Below are positions 13,160 through 22,786 of a stretch of DNA of 33,854 nt, in pieces. This DNA is from Lentibacillus populi. GTDB taxonomy: Bacteria; Bacillota; Bacilli; Bacillales; Amphibacillaceae. The notes beneath the pieces are model-generated. The model had not been told where the DNA came from and ran no database searches. It saw nothing but the letters and a program-made list of their open reading frames with translations. The first letter of the stretch is position 1. Every line of letters begins with the position of its first letter. The DNA lies in contig BMJD01000044.1 of assembly GCA_014642895.1 (NCBI GenBank), positions 1 to 33,854 of the forward strand. Direction: 5' to 3'. The position numbers and the translations under genes were made by a program.

Positions 13160-13486
13160 ATGAAACATTACGATGAAAAAACCAAAACTATCACTCTGGT
13201 AACTGGCGTGAACGGTCAGGAATTAGAAACAAAAGAATATTTATATCCTATTTTCGTAAAAGGCATTTTTACAAAAAAAGCCATCGATCTTGGTGCTGAA
13301 TTAGAAGAAAACGAGTTTATTGTTCACTCTGATTTATTCGATCGATTAACTACTTTTATTACGGAATTATACGGAAAACAATTCACAACAAAAGAATTGA
13401 CCGAAGGTATTGACGCCGGAAATATTGTTGAAATCTATGTCGCTATTTTGATGGGCACGTTACAGGGTGATGGAAAAAACGAATAG
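13160..13486 (+). CDS. Tail assembly chaperone, gpG-like
   Basis: ATG 13160 follows GGGAGG with an 8-base gap. The 108-aa protein (MKHYDEKTKTITLVTGVNGQ, then 'EYLYPIFVKGIFTKKAIDLG', 'FITELYGKQFTTKELTEGID', 'IVEIYVAILMGTLQGDGKNE') fits the Firmicutes tail chaperone family found just before the tape measure gene. Near its 3' end lies AAAAAAC (13474-13480), a classic -1 slippery heptamer in the right phase (A AAA AAC), from which a gpG-T fusion is made. Confidence 0.85.
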   Translation: MKHYDEKTKTITLVTGVNGQELETKEYLYPIFVKGIFTKKAIDLGAELEENEFIVHSDLFDRLTTFITELYGKQFTTKELTEGIDAGNIVEIYVAILMGTLQGDGKNE

Positions 13487-13698
13487 ACGGCGAAGAACAA
13501 CTCAATCAAGAGGATTTTAGTTTTATCAAACAAAAAGAGTGGATTGACGAGCTCTTTGCCGATTTATTACAAAGACATACATTAACCGAAATTTATGAAA
13601 TGGACGTATTGGAATTATTAAGACTTTTAAACAGAAAAAACAACAAGAAAAAAGAATCGCGCAAGACTGATTCTCTCTTTGCTGCATTTGGAAAATAG
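13474..13698 (+). CDS. Tail assembly chaperone gpT part, read by -1 frameshift
   Basis: After AAAAAAC (13474-13480) the -1 frame runs from codon CGA 13480 to TAG 13696-13698, adding about 72 residues: RIDGEEQLNQEDFSFIKQKE, then 'WIDELFADLLQRHTLTEIYE', 'MDVLELLRLL' and a Lys-rich end. The region has no start codon with a ribosome site, so it must be made as a fusion to gpG (13160-13698), as in lambda gpG/GT and most siphophages. The 'E-M-D-V-L-E-L-L' block is typical of gpT parts. gpGT recruits the tape measure for tail assembly. Confidence 0.85.
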   Translation, partial: KKRIDGEEQLNQEDFSFIKQKEWIDELFADLLQRHTLTEIYEMDVLELLRLLNRKNNKKKESRKTDSLFAAFGK

Positions 13699-13719
13699 GC
13701 AAAGAAGGGAGGTTAACTT

Positions 13720-16700
13720 ATGGCAATCGGTGGCGCACCAGTCGGGAATATGGTCATCAAGGTTGATTTAGATAGCACTGGTGTAGAAAAATCCATGACG
13801 GGATTGCAACGGCAATTAAAGTCATCTAATAAAGCAATGGGCGCTCAATTATCAGCTTTTGATCGTGGAGAAAAATCATCACGAAAATATGGCGTAATGA
13901 TCGAAGGCTTAACTAACAGGCATCGCATTCAGGCACGGATGGTTGAGGAAGCACGTAAAAAATACGAACGCATGTCTAGTGAATACGGCGAAAACACTGT
14001 CAAGGCACAAAAAGCATCACAAGAATTAAACGAGCAGATTGCCAAATACCAAGAAACCGGCAGAGAGCTAGACAATGTTACCGCTGAATTTAAAGAATTT
14101 CAACGTGTCCAAGAGATTCAAAACAAAGGCTGGTACAAAGTCGCTGATGGAATGGACAAGTATGGTGGCAAATTAAAAGCTGCAGGTACAGCGATGGATA
14201 ACACTGGCAAAAACCTAACACGTAACGTTACTTTGCCGCTAGGCATCGCAGGCGGCGTTGCTATCAAAACTGGAATGGATTTTGAAGCCGGGATGTCTAA
14301 AGTCGGAGCGGTTTCCGGTGCTAGTGCTAACGAAATGCAGAAATTAGAAGCTAAAGCGCGCGAGATGGGATCGAGCACAGTATTTAGTGCAAAAGAAGCT
14401 AGTGATGCATTTTACTATATGTCCTTAGCTGGTTGGGATGCCGCGGATATGATGGATGGTATTTCGGGAGTTATGGATTTGGCGGCGGCATCTGGTGAAG
14501 ACTTGGCAAGTGTATCTGACATTGTAACAGACGGATTAACAGCATTCGGGGAATCAGCTAAAGAAAGTAGTCGTATGGCGGATATATTAGCTGCCACATC
14601 GTCAAACGCGAACACGGATGTCAGAGGACTCGGGAATGCATTTAAATACGTTGCACCAGTTGCCGGCGCGCTTGGATACACGATGGAAGATACATCAAAG
14701 GCAATCGGTTTAATGGCAAACGCCGGGATAAAAGGCGAAAAAGCCGGTACAGCGTTACGTACTATGATGACAAACTTGTCTAAACCGACCAAAGCAATGC
14801 AAAAAGCAATGGATAAGTATAATATTTCCTTGACTGATTCAAGCGGTGAAATGAAATCATTTGATGATGTGATGAAAGATTTACGTATAAATCTTGGGAA
14901 ATTGGACAAGAAACAGCAAGCTTCGGCAGCGGCGACCATATTCGGAAAAGAAGCCATGTCTGGTGCACTTGCGGTTATTAATGCATCGGAATCAGATTAC
15001 GAAGATCTAACCAAAGCAATCGAAGGATCTGAAGGTGCCGCGGGCGAAATGGCTGATACAATGCAAGATAACCTAGCTGGAAGCTTGAAAGAACTAAAAT
15101 CTAAGCTGGAAGATTTGTTTATTACGACATACAAGAATTTAAGGCCAGCTTTGGAGTCTATCATTGATAAAGCCAAAGACTTAACCGATTGGTTTGCTAA
15201 GTTAAGTCCTAAAGCGCAAGAAAACATTGTCAAATTCGGATTATTAGCAGCAACAGCCGGCCCTGTATTAAGTATCATGGGCAAACTGTCGTTCGGCATT
15301 GGTGGCGTTATGCAAGCAACCGGAGCATTAACAAAAAGAATTGGCGTAGGTAAAAAAGGTCTAGTTGGTGCAATGGTCGGGGGATTAACCAAAGGCGGTG
15401 TTGCCGGACTCGCTATTGCAGGAGTTGCTGCTTTGAGCGCGGGCGTTTATAAACTTGTTAAGAAATCAAAAGAAGCCGAAGAGGTTAATTTAGATGTCGC
15501 AAAATCCCTAAGTGATCAATCAATAGATTTAGAAAAAAGCGCAGAAACATTTGATAAGTTATCAGGCAAGGCAAAAATTAGTAATGAACAACTAGCCGAA
15601 TTAAACGATTTGAATATCCGTATTTCCAAATCAAGCAATCCCGGTGAAATTGATCAGTTGCAGAAAAAATATGATGCACTTGCTAAAAAATCTGGGTTGT
15701 CTAAGGATGAGTTGAAAAGGCTATTCGATGCAAATAAAGATATTATCGAACAAACACCTGATGTCAAGAAGAATGTATCCGAACAAGGAAATGCTTTTGC
15801 TGAAAACACAGATGCAGTACATGATTATATTGACTCTTTGCGCGAAGCTTCTTTGATTGAATTAGAATCAGAAAGGCAAAAGTCGTTAGCAGAGGAAAAA
15901 CGGATTCAGAAAGAAATTACAGAGGAAAAGAAGAAACAAAACGGCTTAGATCAACAACTAAAAATGTACACCGATGCACAAAAGATGAGTCAAGATGAAA
16001 TCAAAAGTCGGCTTAAAGAAATTAGCGAGTTAACAGAAAATAAAAGCTTAAATCAAGCCGAACAAGCCAGACTTCTTTATGAAGAAAGTGTATTGAATGA
16101 CGTTCTGAACGGTGACTATGTTGAAATGGTTGACAACCTTCAAAAGAAAAAGGAAAAGAGCCGCGAATCCGTTCAAAATTCTGAGGAAGAACTAGAAAAA
16201 ATCAATGCCTTAAATAGTCAAATGGCTAACCTTGTCTTAAAACAAGCCGGCATCAACGCGGAAGGCGCAAAAGGATTAGCACAACTGGATAGTTCCATTG
16301 CAAAGAATGACCAGGAATTACAAAAACTTGAGGAGAAGCGCCAAAAAAATGGCGAATTAACCCAAAAAGAACAAGAGCGATATGACAAACTTACCCAAAC
16401 CAACGAAAAGCAACGCCAAGCCAGAGATTACCTATTTGAAGAACTGGGAATTTACAAAGATATTAATTCTCTTGCACAGGCAAAGCTGGAAAAAACATCC
16501 CAAGAAACGCAGAAAAAAATAGCTAATCTAGCCAAAACGTCAGAAATCAAAGTTGAAGAGGGTAACATCGTCAAGCAAATTCAAAATAAAAATCAAGAAT
16601 TGCTTGAAGAGCGCGCCAACCTTGAAGCAAACCGCAAGAAACAAGGAGCCAACAAACAGGAAATTGATAAGCAGATCGCGGGCATTGATCAAAAAATATT

Positions 16701-17571
16701 GCTTAATGATGGCGTCCTCGAGCAAATTCTTAAAGAACTCGGAGTTTGGGATCAGGTAAAAGACGAAATCCATAGAGGTTCTGATGCTATCAAAGGTCAA
16801 GGCTCTCAAATCGACAAAAATAATCAGAAATCTTCTAAAGGCGTAGACATAGAAGAGGAACGTACCAAAGAAGCTAAAAAGGATGTAACTAAAGAAGTAA
16901 CAGTGACTGACAACGGAACCATTACCGCTATTGATATAGCAGCTAAAGCAGGAATGATTAAGCCTGTAAAAGCCACCGACAAAGGCACGATCAATGATCT
17001 TGAAGAAAAAGCAAAAAATCCTGTACAAAAGGTAGTCGAATTCGTTGCCAGCGGTTTTAAATGGTGGGCTAAGGGCACACCGCCAAGCGGACACCCAGGC
17101 GGTATGGCTGTTGTGGGTGACGGCGGCGGACGTGAGTTAATCCGCACGCCAAGTGGTGCAACATTTTTGTCGCCGGACACGGATACAATGTTGAATTTGC
17201 CGCGCGGAACTCATGTTATCCCGCATAAGGAGACGGAACGATTATTAAAATCGGCTCGACATTATGCTGGCGGTACTAGTGACTGGAAGGGTTTATTCGA
17301 CTATGATAATGTCCGGAATAACGAGTTTATGAAGTTGTTGGCGTTGACGAGCAAGGATAGTAAGACAAAAGTTAGGATGTCCGGACAGAATGGCGGCAAT
17401 GATGAAATGAAAGAAATGATGAGTCTCATAAAAGAGTTTATTAGTAAAGCAAGCGAAATAAAGGAAATACATCAACAAATCACAATCAACAGTCCAGAAC
17501 CAACATCACCGGCAGAAAACGCACGAAAAATGAAACAAGCCAGCCGTCAACTAGCAATGGAATGGAGGTGA
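13720..17571 (+). CDS. Tail tape measure protein
   Basis: The 1283-aa protein is the longest in the window. Layout: N-terminal coiled coils (about 20-150); the TP901-type tape measure core from about 160 ('GKLKAAGTAMDNTGKNLTRN', 'MDFEAGMSKVGAVSGAS', 'AREMGSSTVFSAKEASDAFYYMSLAG', 'ILAATSSNANTDVRGLGNAF'); a hydrophobic region at about 505-580; a long Lys/Glu/Gln-rich coiled coil at about 590-1080; and a C-terminal 'KGTPPSGHPGGMAVVGDGGG...LPRGTHVIP' signature usual in these proteins. It sets tail length; at roughly 1.5 angstrom per residue the tail would be about 190 nm. GGGAGG precedes ATG 13720. Confidence 0.93.
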   Translation: MAIGGAPVGNMVIKVDLDSTGVEKSMTGLQRQLKSSNKAMGAQLSAFDRGEKSSRKYGVMIEGLTNRHRIQARMVEEARKKYERMSSEYGENTVKAQKASQELNEQIAKYQETGRELDNVTAEFKEFQRVQEIQNKGWYKVADGMDKYGGKLKAAGTAMDNTGKNLTRNVTLPLGIAGGVAIKTGMDFEAGMSKVGAVSGASANEMQKLEAKAREMGSSTVFSAKEASDAFYYMSLAGWDAADMMDGISGVMDLAAASGEDLASVSDIVTDGLTAFGESAKESSRMADILAATSSNANTDVRGLGNAFKYVAPVAGALGYTMEDTSKAIGLMANAGIKGEKAGTALRTMMTNLSKPTKAMQKAMDKYNISLTDSSGEMKSFDDVMKDLRINLGKLDKKQQASAAATIFGKEAMSGALAVINASESDYEDLTKAIEGSEGAAGEMADTMQDNLAGSLKELKSKLEDLFITTYKNLRPALESIIDKAKDLTDWFAKLSPKAQENIVKFGLLAATAGPVLSIMGKLSFGIGGVMQATGALTKRIGVGKKGLVGAMVGGLTKGGVAGLAIAGVAALSAGVYKLVKKSKEAEEVNLDVAKSLSDQSIDLEKSAETFDKLSGKAKISNEQLAELNDLNIRISKSSNPGEIDQLQKKYDALAKKSGLSKDELKRLFDANKDIIEQTPDVKKNVSEQGNAFAENTDAVHDYIDSLREASLIELESERQKSLAEEKRIQKEITEEKKKQNGLDQQLKMYTDAQKMSQDEIKSRLKEISELTENKSLNQAEQARLLYEESVLNDVLNGDYVEMVDNLQKKKEKSRESVQNSEEELEKINALNSQMANLVLKQAGINAEGAKGLAQLDSSIAKNDQELQKLEEKRQKNGELTQKEQERYDKLTQTNEKQRQARDYLFEELGIYKDINSLAQAKLEKTSQETQKKIANLAKTSEIKVEEGNIVKQIQNKNQELLEERANLEANRKKQGANKQEIDKQIAGIDQKILLNDGVLEQILKELGVWDQVKDEIHRGSDAIKGQGSQIDKNNQKSSKGVDIEEERTKEAKKDVTKEVTVTDNGTITAIDIAAKAGMIKPVKATDKGTINDLEEKAKNPVQKVVEFVASGFKWWAKGTPPSGHPGGMAVVGDGGGRELIRTPSGATFLSPDTDTMLNLPRGTHVIPHKETERLLKSARHYAGGTSDWKGLFDYDNVRNNEFMKLLALTSKDSKTKVRMSGQNGGNDEMKEMMSLIKEFISKASEIKEIHQQITINSPEPTSPAENARKMKQASRQLAMEWR

Positions 17572-17575
17572 TAGA

Positions 17576-18427
17576 TTGAGACGATTAACATACGAAAATA
17601 GTAGAGGTGAGATCATCCAGTTTTATCTATCACCTCTAGTAATAGAATCACTTACCGGAATCGGTGAAGTGGATGCAGAAGTACAAAGCCAACGGGCGCC
17701 ATACCAAGATGGAGATACGTATATCGATACGATTCTACAGCCTAGATTTATAGATTTAGAAGGAAGTATAACAAAAACGGATTTACAGGAGATCAAACGG
17801 TACCGCAAACATATATTGCGGGTTTGCAATCCAAAATTAGGCTTAGGCAAGATCACACTTGAATTAGATGGGGATATTAAAGAGATACGCGGCTCACTTG
17901 ATGGGGCGCCTGTTTTTCCAGAACGCGGGCAAAACGTTTGGCAGAAATTTATGGTGTCGTGGAAATGTCCGAGCCCCTACTGGCGCGACCCGCAGGAGGT
18001 AAGTCGGGCATTACACGCTTATCAACCTACTTTTAAATATCCGGTTAAATATCCGGCTATGTATGGGTTTAGTGGTGATTCTACTATTTTAGAAAATGAT
18101 GGAGATGTAGACACACCGGTTACCATCGATGTCCAAGGACCGGTCACCAATCCACAAATTAAAAATTTAACTACGGGTGAATTTATAAAGATAAATCGCT
18201 CCTTGTCGGCTGATGAGATATTGCACATTGATACAAATACTCAAAATAAACGTGTGGAGATATATCGAAATGGAAGTGTATTAGAAAAAGCCTGGGGATA
18301 TGTGGATGATGATTCCACTTTTCTAATGCTTATTCCAGGAAACAACGAAATTGAGTACTTGGCTGATTCCGGGGGAGTCAACGGGATTGTGGCCATTGGT
18401 TGGCATAACCGATATGCCGGTATATAG
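17576..18427 (+). CDS. Distal tail protein (Dit)
   Basis: TTG 17576 is the start, with GGAGGTG 6 bases upstream and only 4 bases after the tape measure stop. The 283-aa protein fits the siphovirus tail component family: N-terminal 'LSPLVIESLTGIGEVDAEVQ', 'QRAPYQDGDTYIDTILQPRF', 'RYRKHILRVCNPKLGLGKIT', 'VSWKCPSPYWRDPQ' (the W-x-C-P-x-P-x-W core), then a C-terminal galectin-like part. Dit forms the hub ring joining the tail tube to the baseplate. Position after the tape measure is diagnostic. Confidence 0.9.
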   Translation: MRRLTYENSRGEIIQFYLSPLVIESLTGIGEVDAEVQSQRAPYQDGDTYIDTILQPRFIDLEGSITKTDLQEIKRYRKHILRVCNPKLGLGKITLELDGDIKEIRGSLDGAPVFPERGQNVWQKFMVSWKCPSPYWRDPQEVSRALHAYQPTFKYPVKYPAMYGFSGDSTILENDGDVDTPVTIDVQGPVTNPQIKNLTTGEFIKINRSLSADEILHIDTNTQNKRVEIYRNGSVLEKAWGYVDDDSTFLMLIPGNNEIEYLADSGGVNGIVAIGWHNRYAGI

Positions 18428-18439
18428 GGAGGTTTTTGA

Positions 18440-19369
18440 ATGGAAAGAAGTTATTTTTATGATGATGTCTATTATTCAGCGGAAGATCATAGACGGTTTT
18501 TTGCCCAAATTATAGGAAACGGGGTTTCCAATACGGGCAGTTTGATTGTTTCTGAAAAACAAAACATGACCGTACAGTTGGGAGCAGGTTGGGCATTTGC
18601 TGACGGTGCTTCTTATGAAAATACAGCAGCCAAAGATTTAACCTGTGATATTGCTGAACCTACTATAGATAGGATTGACCGAATTATTATTTGCTTTGAT
18701 AATAATCCGGCCCAAAGGCGTAGTTATGCATATGTAAAAAAGGGTATTCCAGGTGCCAATCCGGTTCCTCCTGCTATTACCAGGGACGGTTATATATTTG
18801 AATATAGCGTTGCCCAAATATTAATAGCGGCTGGAAAGTCTTACATTGAACAGGATCAAATAACCGATGAGCGGACAAATGAGGCAGTGTGTGGGTATTC
18901 CAATTTACACAATATTTATAGGGGTTTAATAATAAATGAAAACGGCGCGGTTACGATGCCTCATCAATCATTTATCAAAACAGAAAGTAAAGCGAGCGTT
19001 CCAATTACGGCAAACTCAGATTTTATACTTCCTATAGAAGGGGTTCTACTTGATAAACAGGGCGAAATCATCGGAAAGAATTTTGTACCCAAAAATGATG
19101 GAATTTATAATTTATGGATTGAGTTAGGTTTCCCAGATGGTACTTTCACTCCAGGTGGAACGGTTGAGATTTATGTTTACGTAAATGGAAAAGAAAGTTT
19201 TCCTATTTATGCAAGTGTGGCTTATGACGGAACAGATAACTATTTTATTGGTTCCGGATTTGACCAATTAATGGCTGGAGATAAAGTTGAGTTTAAGTTA
19301 CGTACACGTAGGGTTGGGGAGGGGCTTTCAATGCACCTTATTCGTATACGTATAGCCAAAATGGCATAA
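18440..19369 (+). CDS. Baseplate / receptor-type protein with C-terminal jelly-roll domain
   Basis: The 309-aa protein has two parts. Residues about 1-160 ('YSAEDHRRFFAQIIGNGVSN', 'VQLGAGWAFADGASYENTA', 'RIDRIIICFDNNPAQR', 'YIEQDQITDERTNEAVCGYS') are typical of structural baseplate proteins found next to Dit and Tal in Gram-positive phages. Residues about 185-309 ('NSDFILPIEGVLLDKQG', 'NDGIYNLWIELGF', 'DKVEFKLRTRR', 'MHLIRIRI') look like a C1q/TNF-type jelly roll, a fold used for trimeric receptor binding. The order Dit then this then the Gp37-like protein is slightly unusual. Host-surface binding is inferred. Confidence 0.65.
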   Translation: MERSYFYDDVYYSAEDHRRFFAQIIGNGVSNTGSLIVSEKQNMTVQLGAGWAFADGASYENTAAKDLTCDIAEPTIDRIDRIIICFDNNPAQRRSYAYVKKGIPGANPVPPAITRDGYIFEYSVAQILIAAGKSYIEQDQITDERTNEAVCGYSNLHNIYRGLIINENGAVTMPHQSFIKTESKASVPITANSDFILPIEGVLLDKQGEIIGKNFVPKNDGIYNLWIELGFPDGTFTPGGTVEIYVYVNGKESFPIYASVAYDGTDNYFIGSGFDQLMAGDKVEFKLRTRRVGEGLSMHLIRIRIAKMA

Positions 19370-19381
19370 GGTGGTGTTTTC

Positions 19382-22300
19382 ATGAAAAGACCAATTCGAA
19401 TATATAGCCCATTTTTAGATTTAAAGATGGAGACCGACAATTACGAGTCTCTACAGTTTCCCCGTAACTTTTACGGGATAGGGAAATTTGAATTGCATAT
19501 TAACAAGTACGTGCATGGTGCAGAGGAATTTAAAAAAGGAAATATTATCGTTCTGGATAAAAAATCAAGAGAAGTAGCAACTAAAGTAGCAATTATACAG
19601 TCGAAAGAAATTGCACTTGATAAAGAGGGGAAAATTACTGAGAACTGGAAAATAACAGGTTATACACTTGATGGATTAATTAGTAGGCGTTTAACTGTAC
19701 CACCAGATCATACTGATCAAGATCGTAAGTCGGGTGATGCCGAAACAGTGATGAAGCACTATGTAGATAGGCATTTTGTTAATCCGGAAGATCCCAAACG
19801 AAAAATGCCCCGTTTGGAAATTGCTCCAAACTTGCACCGGGGAGAATATATTGAATGGGAATCACGTTATAAGGTCGTTTCAGATGAACTTGAGACAATT
19901 GGTAAACGTTGCGGGTTAGGATGGACAGTTTATGCCGATACAAAAAATAAAAAATTTATATTTGATGTTATCAGATCCAGGGACCTTACAAAGGGAAATC
20001 CGGAGAACAATTCTCCAGTTGTATTTTCCCCTGATTTTGGAACTGTTGAAAGTCAAACCTTCTTTGATAGTGATGCCGAGTATAAAAATGCTGCATATGT
20101 AGGAGGTCCAGGAGAAGGCAATGAACGAACAATTGTTCAACTTGGAGAAAATGTAAAGGGATTAGAACGAATTGAAACTTTTATTGATGCCCGTGATGTT
20201 GGGAATTCAACAGACCAAGACGAAGAACTAACGCCAGAGGAAATTGAACAACAATTAATCGAACGTGGCGAAATAAAACTGACTGAAATGGGACGTCAAT
20301 TATCTTTTGAAGCGCAAATATTAACACCGGTTGTCCAGGAAATAAATCGAATCCCAAACGGGAATAAAATAGTTCGTACCCCTTATGAGTATGAAGTGGA
20401 TTTTGATTATGGGGATAGGGTTTCGCTTTTAAATCAATCCTGGGGCATTACAATGGTTGCGCCTATTACTGAGATTTTGGAAATTCACGAGTCGGGCGGT
20501 TTTGTCCTTGAAGCAACGTTTGGAGAATCACGTCCAACCCTGACAAGTAAAATTGAAAAGAAATTTAATGAAATTAGTGGTGTCGAGCAGCAAGAGTTAC
20601 CGTCCAAGTTTGCCCAAATTCAAGCGCAAAAAGCAAACGAGTATACAAAGCAACAAGTTTCAAAAGAAGAAAGGGAACGCATTGAACAAGCGCTTAAAAA
20701 TTTAGAAGAGGCAAAAGGCTACACGGAAAAATATGCTGAGAAAAAGCGTATAGAATCACCAACCGAACCAGAAGACAAAGATGTTATCTGGATTGACACG
20801 TCCAATCCGGAGAATATCATATGGAAAATATGGGATGGTTCGGATTGGGCTGCTGGTCCTAGTGGCCCACAAGGTTTACCTGGCCCAGCTGGAAAAGATG
20901 GGGAAACCTTATATACTTGGCTCAAATATGCTGATGATGCTGAAGGTAACGGAATGTCAGATAGTCCTGCCGGAAAAGCATACATGGGTATATCGTACAA
21001 TAATGCATCACAAACGGAATCGTCCGATCCTAATGAGTACAAATGGACGAAAGTTGTCGGACCAAAAGGCGATCAAGGTATACCAGGACCTGACGGTGAG
21101 GATGGAAAACCGACTTATACTTGGATTAAATATGCCGATGATGGAGAAGGCAACGGTTTGTCTGACGACCCGACTGGCAAGGAATACATCGGACTTGCGT
21201 ACAATAAAACGGATATAAACGAATCGAACGATCCGGCGGATTATACGTTTGCGCTTATCAAAGGTCCGAAAGGAGAAAAAGGCGCAACCGGTCCGCAGGG
21301 ACCAAAAGGCGATCGAGGTCCACAAGGAGTTGAAGGACCGCCCGGGGTAGACGGAAAACCACGGTACACATGGATTCGGTATGCGGATGATGTTAACGGA
21401 AATGGGATGAGTAATTATCCGGAGGGGAAAGCGTACATCGGTGTCGCGCCCAATAAATTGACAGAGACGGAAAGTACGAATCCGGCAGATTACACTTGGT
21501 CTAAGTACGTTGGGCCTCAAGGTCCAAAAGGTACACAAGGGCCAACAGGTCCGGAAGGTCCGCGTGGCCCACAGGGACCGAACATAGTCAACAAAGATAC
21601 TACATTTGCTGATAAATGGTTTGTAGCTAGCTATATCGAATCGTTAAATGGTCTTAATGTAAATGATCAGTTTATTATCGATGAAAATGGTAATGTATCG
21701 GTCGCAAACGATAACGTTCGATTAGACGGAAAAGGCGTATCAGTAAAAGATGGTGGATTCTTTCTTGAGGAAGACTCTACCCAACTTAAATATAGCGCTA
21801 CTCCCGGAAGAAATTTAATTAAAGACCATTCGTTTGAACTTGTTAGGCCTGATTGGGATTCATTTAACCAAAGTACAGTAGATTATAATTGGCTGGAAAT
21901 GCTGCAATCGAATATCGCAGCCGAAAACTTTTGGGAAAAATACGGAAGCCCAATGGTAGCCATACAATGGAACCCTGCGGATAAAAATGCACTTGCAATA
22001 TATGGTGAACAAGCAGTCTGTGTAAGAAATTCACATTTTGTAAGGCAACACATATATGAAGGGGTTGGTGGTAATGAAACATATACACTATCAGGTTTCT
22101 TCAAACGACAGTGGAACGTCAACCCCGGCGGAACTCCGAGATTTGAGGTTGATCACATTTCTTGGGACGATCAAGGTAACAGTACACGAAACAGATTGTT
22201 AAACGAAGTATTCGCTCCTGTGCCGAATGATTATAGTGTAGTTAGACATTCGGTTACATTCACAGTCCCTTCAAGTTTTAAACGTGGAGACGAACTTGAA

Positions 22301-22774
22301 TTAAAAATCTCGGGCGGCAATACAGAATGGGTTCAATGTGATGGGATTCAGCTAGTAGAAGGAAATGTAGCCAGTGTTTATGACCCAGAAGATTCTGTAT
22401 GGCAAGTTACAAAAGGTGTTTATCGGCCATCGACTGATTTACACCTACTTTGGGTAGGGGCACAATATGTAAATTCGTCACAGACGATAACACCTTTAAA
22501 GAAATTGTCAGATTGTAAAAACGGTTGGATATTAGCATGGAGTGATTATTCTGGTGGTGCTAACGATTATAACTGGGTTTATTCGCATATACCAAAAGCG
22601 CATATAGATGGCAATCATGGAGGTCAAGGAATATTAGTACCTACCCCACACATGGAAAACGTCGCAGTTAATGCTAAATATATTTATGTTAGTGATACAC
22701 ATATAACTGGCCATGCTGAAAATCAACACGCACCACTGAACAATGTTGCATTACGCGAAATATATGAATACTAA
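19382..22774 (+). CDS. Gp37-like tail protein with collagen-like repeats and fiber C-terminus
   Basis: The 1130-aa protein begins with a ReqiPepy6 Gp37-like tail hub domain (residues about 1-400: 'PIRIYSPFLDLKMETDNYES', 'RRLTVPP', 'ETIGKRCGLGWTVYADTKNK', 'VDFDYGDRVSLLNQSWGITM'). This is followed by a coiled-coil stretch, then about 240 residues of collagen-like Gly-x-y triplets carrying three copies of a 'YTWIKYADD' module (about 490-733), a region like a phage head-fiber or carbohydrate-binding module, and a C-terminal 'NNVALREIYEY' domain common in Bacillus and Listeria phage fibers. It combines hub and fiber in one chain. GGTGGTG precedes ATG 19382. Confidence 0.8.
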   Translation: MKRPIRIYSPFLDLKMETDNYESLQFPRNFYGIGKFELHINKYVHGAEEFKKGNIIVLDKKSREVATKVAIIQSKEIALDKEGKITENWKITGYTLDGLISRRLTVPPDHTDQDRKSGDAETVMKHYVDRHFVNPEDPKRKMPRLEIAPNLHRGEYIEWESRYKVVSDELETIGKRCGLGWTVYADTKNKKFIFDVIRSRDLTKGNPENNSPVVFSPDFGTVESQTFFDSDAEYKNAAYVGGPGEGNERTIVQLGENVKGLERIETFIDARDVGNSTDQDEELTPEEIEQQLIERGEIKLTEMGRQLSFEAQILTPVVQEINRIPNGNKIVRTPYEYEVDFDYGDRVSLLNQSWGITMVAPITEILEIHESGGFVLEATFGESRPTLTSKIEKKFNEISGVEQQELPSKFAQIQAQKANEYTKQQVSKEERERIEQALKNLEEAKGYTEKYAEKKRIESPTEPEDKDVIWIDTSNPENIIWKIWDGSDWAAGPSGPQGLPGPAGKDGETLYTWLKYADDAEGNGMSDSPAGKAYMGISYNNASQTESSDPNEYKWTKVVGPKGDQGIPGPDGEDGKPTYTWIKYADDGEGNGLSDDPTGKEYIGLAYNKTDINESNDPADYTFALIKGPKGEKGATGPQGPKGDRGPQGVEGPPGVDGKPRYTWIRYADDVNGNGMSNYPEGKAYIGVAPNKLTETESTNPADYTWSKYVGPQGPKGTQGPTGPEGPRGPQGPNIVNKDTTFADKWFVASYIESLNGLNVNDQFIIDENGNVSVANDNVRLDGKGVSVKDGGFFLEEDSTQLKYSATPGRNLIKDHSFELVRPDWDSFNQSTVDYNWLEMLQSNIAAENFWEKYGSPMVAIQWNPADKNALAIYGEQAVCVRNSHFVRQHIYEGVGGNETYTLSGFFKRQWNVNPGGTPRFEVDHISWDDQGNSTRNRLLNEVFAPVPNDYSVVRHSVTFTVPSSFKRGDELELKISGGNTEWVQCDGIQLVEGNVASVYDPEDSVWQVTKGVYRPSTDLHLLWVGAQYVNSSQTITPLKKLSDCKNGWILAWSDYSGGANDYNWVYSHIPKAHIDGNHGGQGILVPTPHMENVAVNAKYIYVSDTHITGHAENQHAPLNNVALREIYEY
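20855..21580 (+). repeat. Collagen-like region with three copies of a YTW-YADD module
   Basis: Collagen triplets (GPQGPKG types) alternate with three modules beginning YTWLKYADDAEGNG, YTWIKYADDGEGNG and YTWIRYADDVNGNG, each followed by 'P-x-GK-x-Y-x-G' and 'ES-x-x-P-x-x-Y'. The modules are about 67-82 codons apart and have diverged at the DNA level, the third using more GC-rich codons. This is an in-protein repeat, not a DNA element. Confidence 0.8.
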
Positions 22775-22786
22775 GAAGGTGGCAGG

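Noticed and set aside
14415-17180. Long reverse-strand ORFs opposite the tape measure gene
   Set aside because: They lie wholly inside a certain gene, have no ribosome sites or recognisable domains, and reflect the codon bias of the opposite strand.
21008-21538. Reverse-strand ORF of 176 codons opposite the collagen-like repeats
   Set aside because: Its Arg/Phe/Ile-rich repeats are the complement of Gly-Pro triplets and YADD modules; no ribosome site.
20855-21580. Possible CRISPR-like spaced repeats
   Set aside because: The repeats are diverged, coding, unevenly spaced and explained by collagen-like protein modules. No CRISPR array is seen anywhere in the window.
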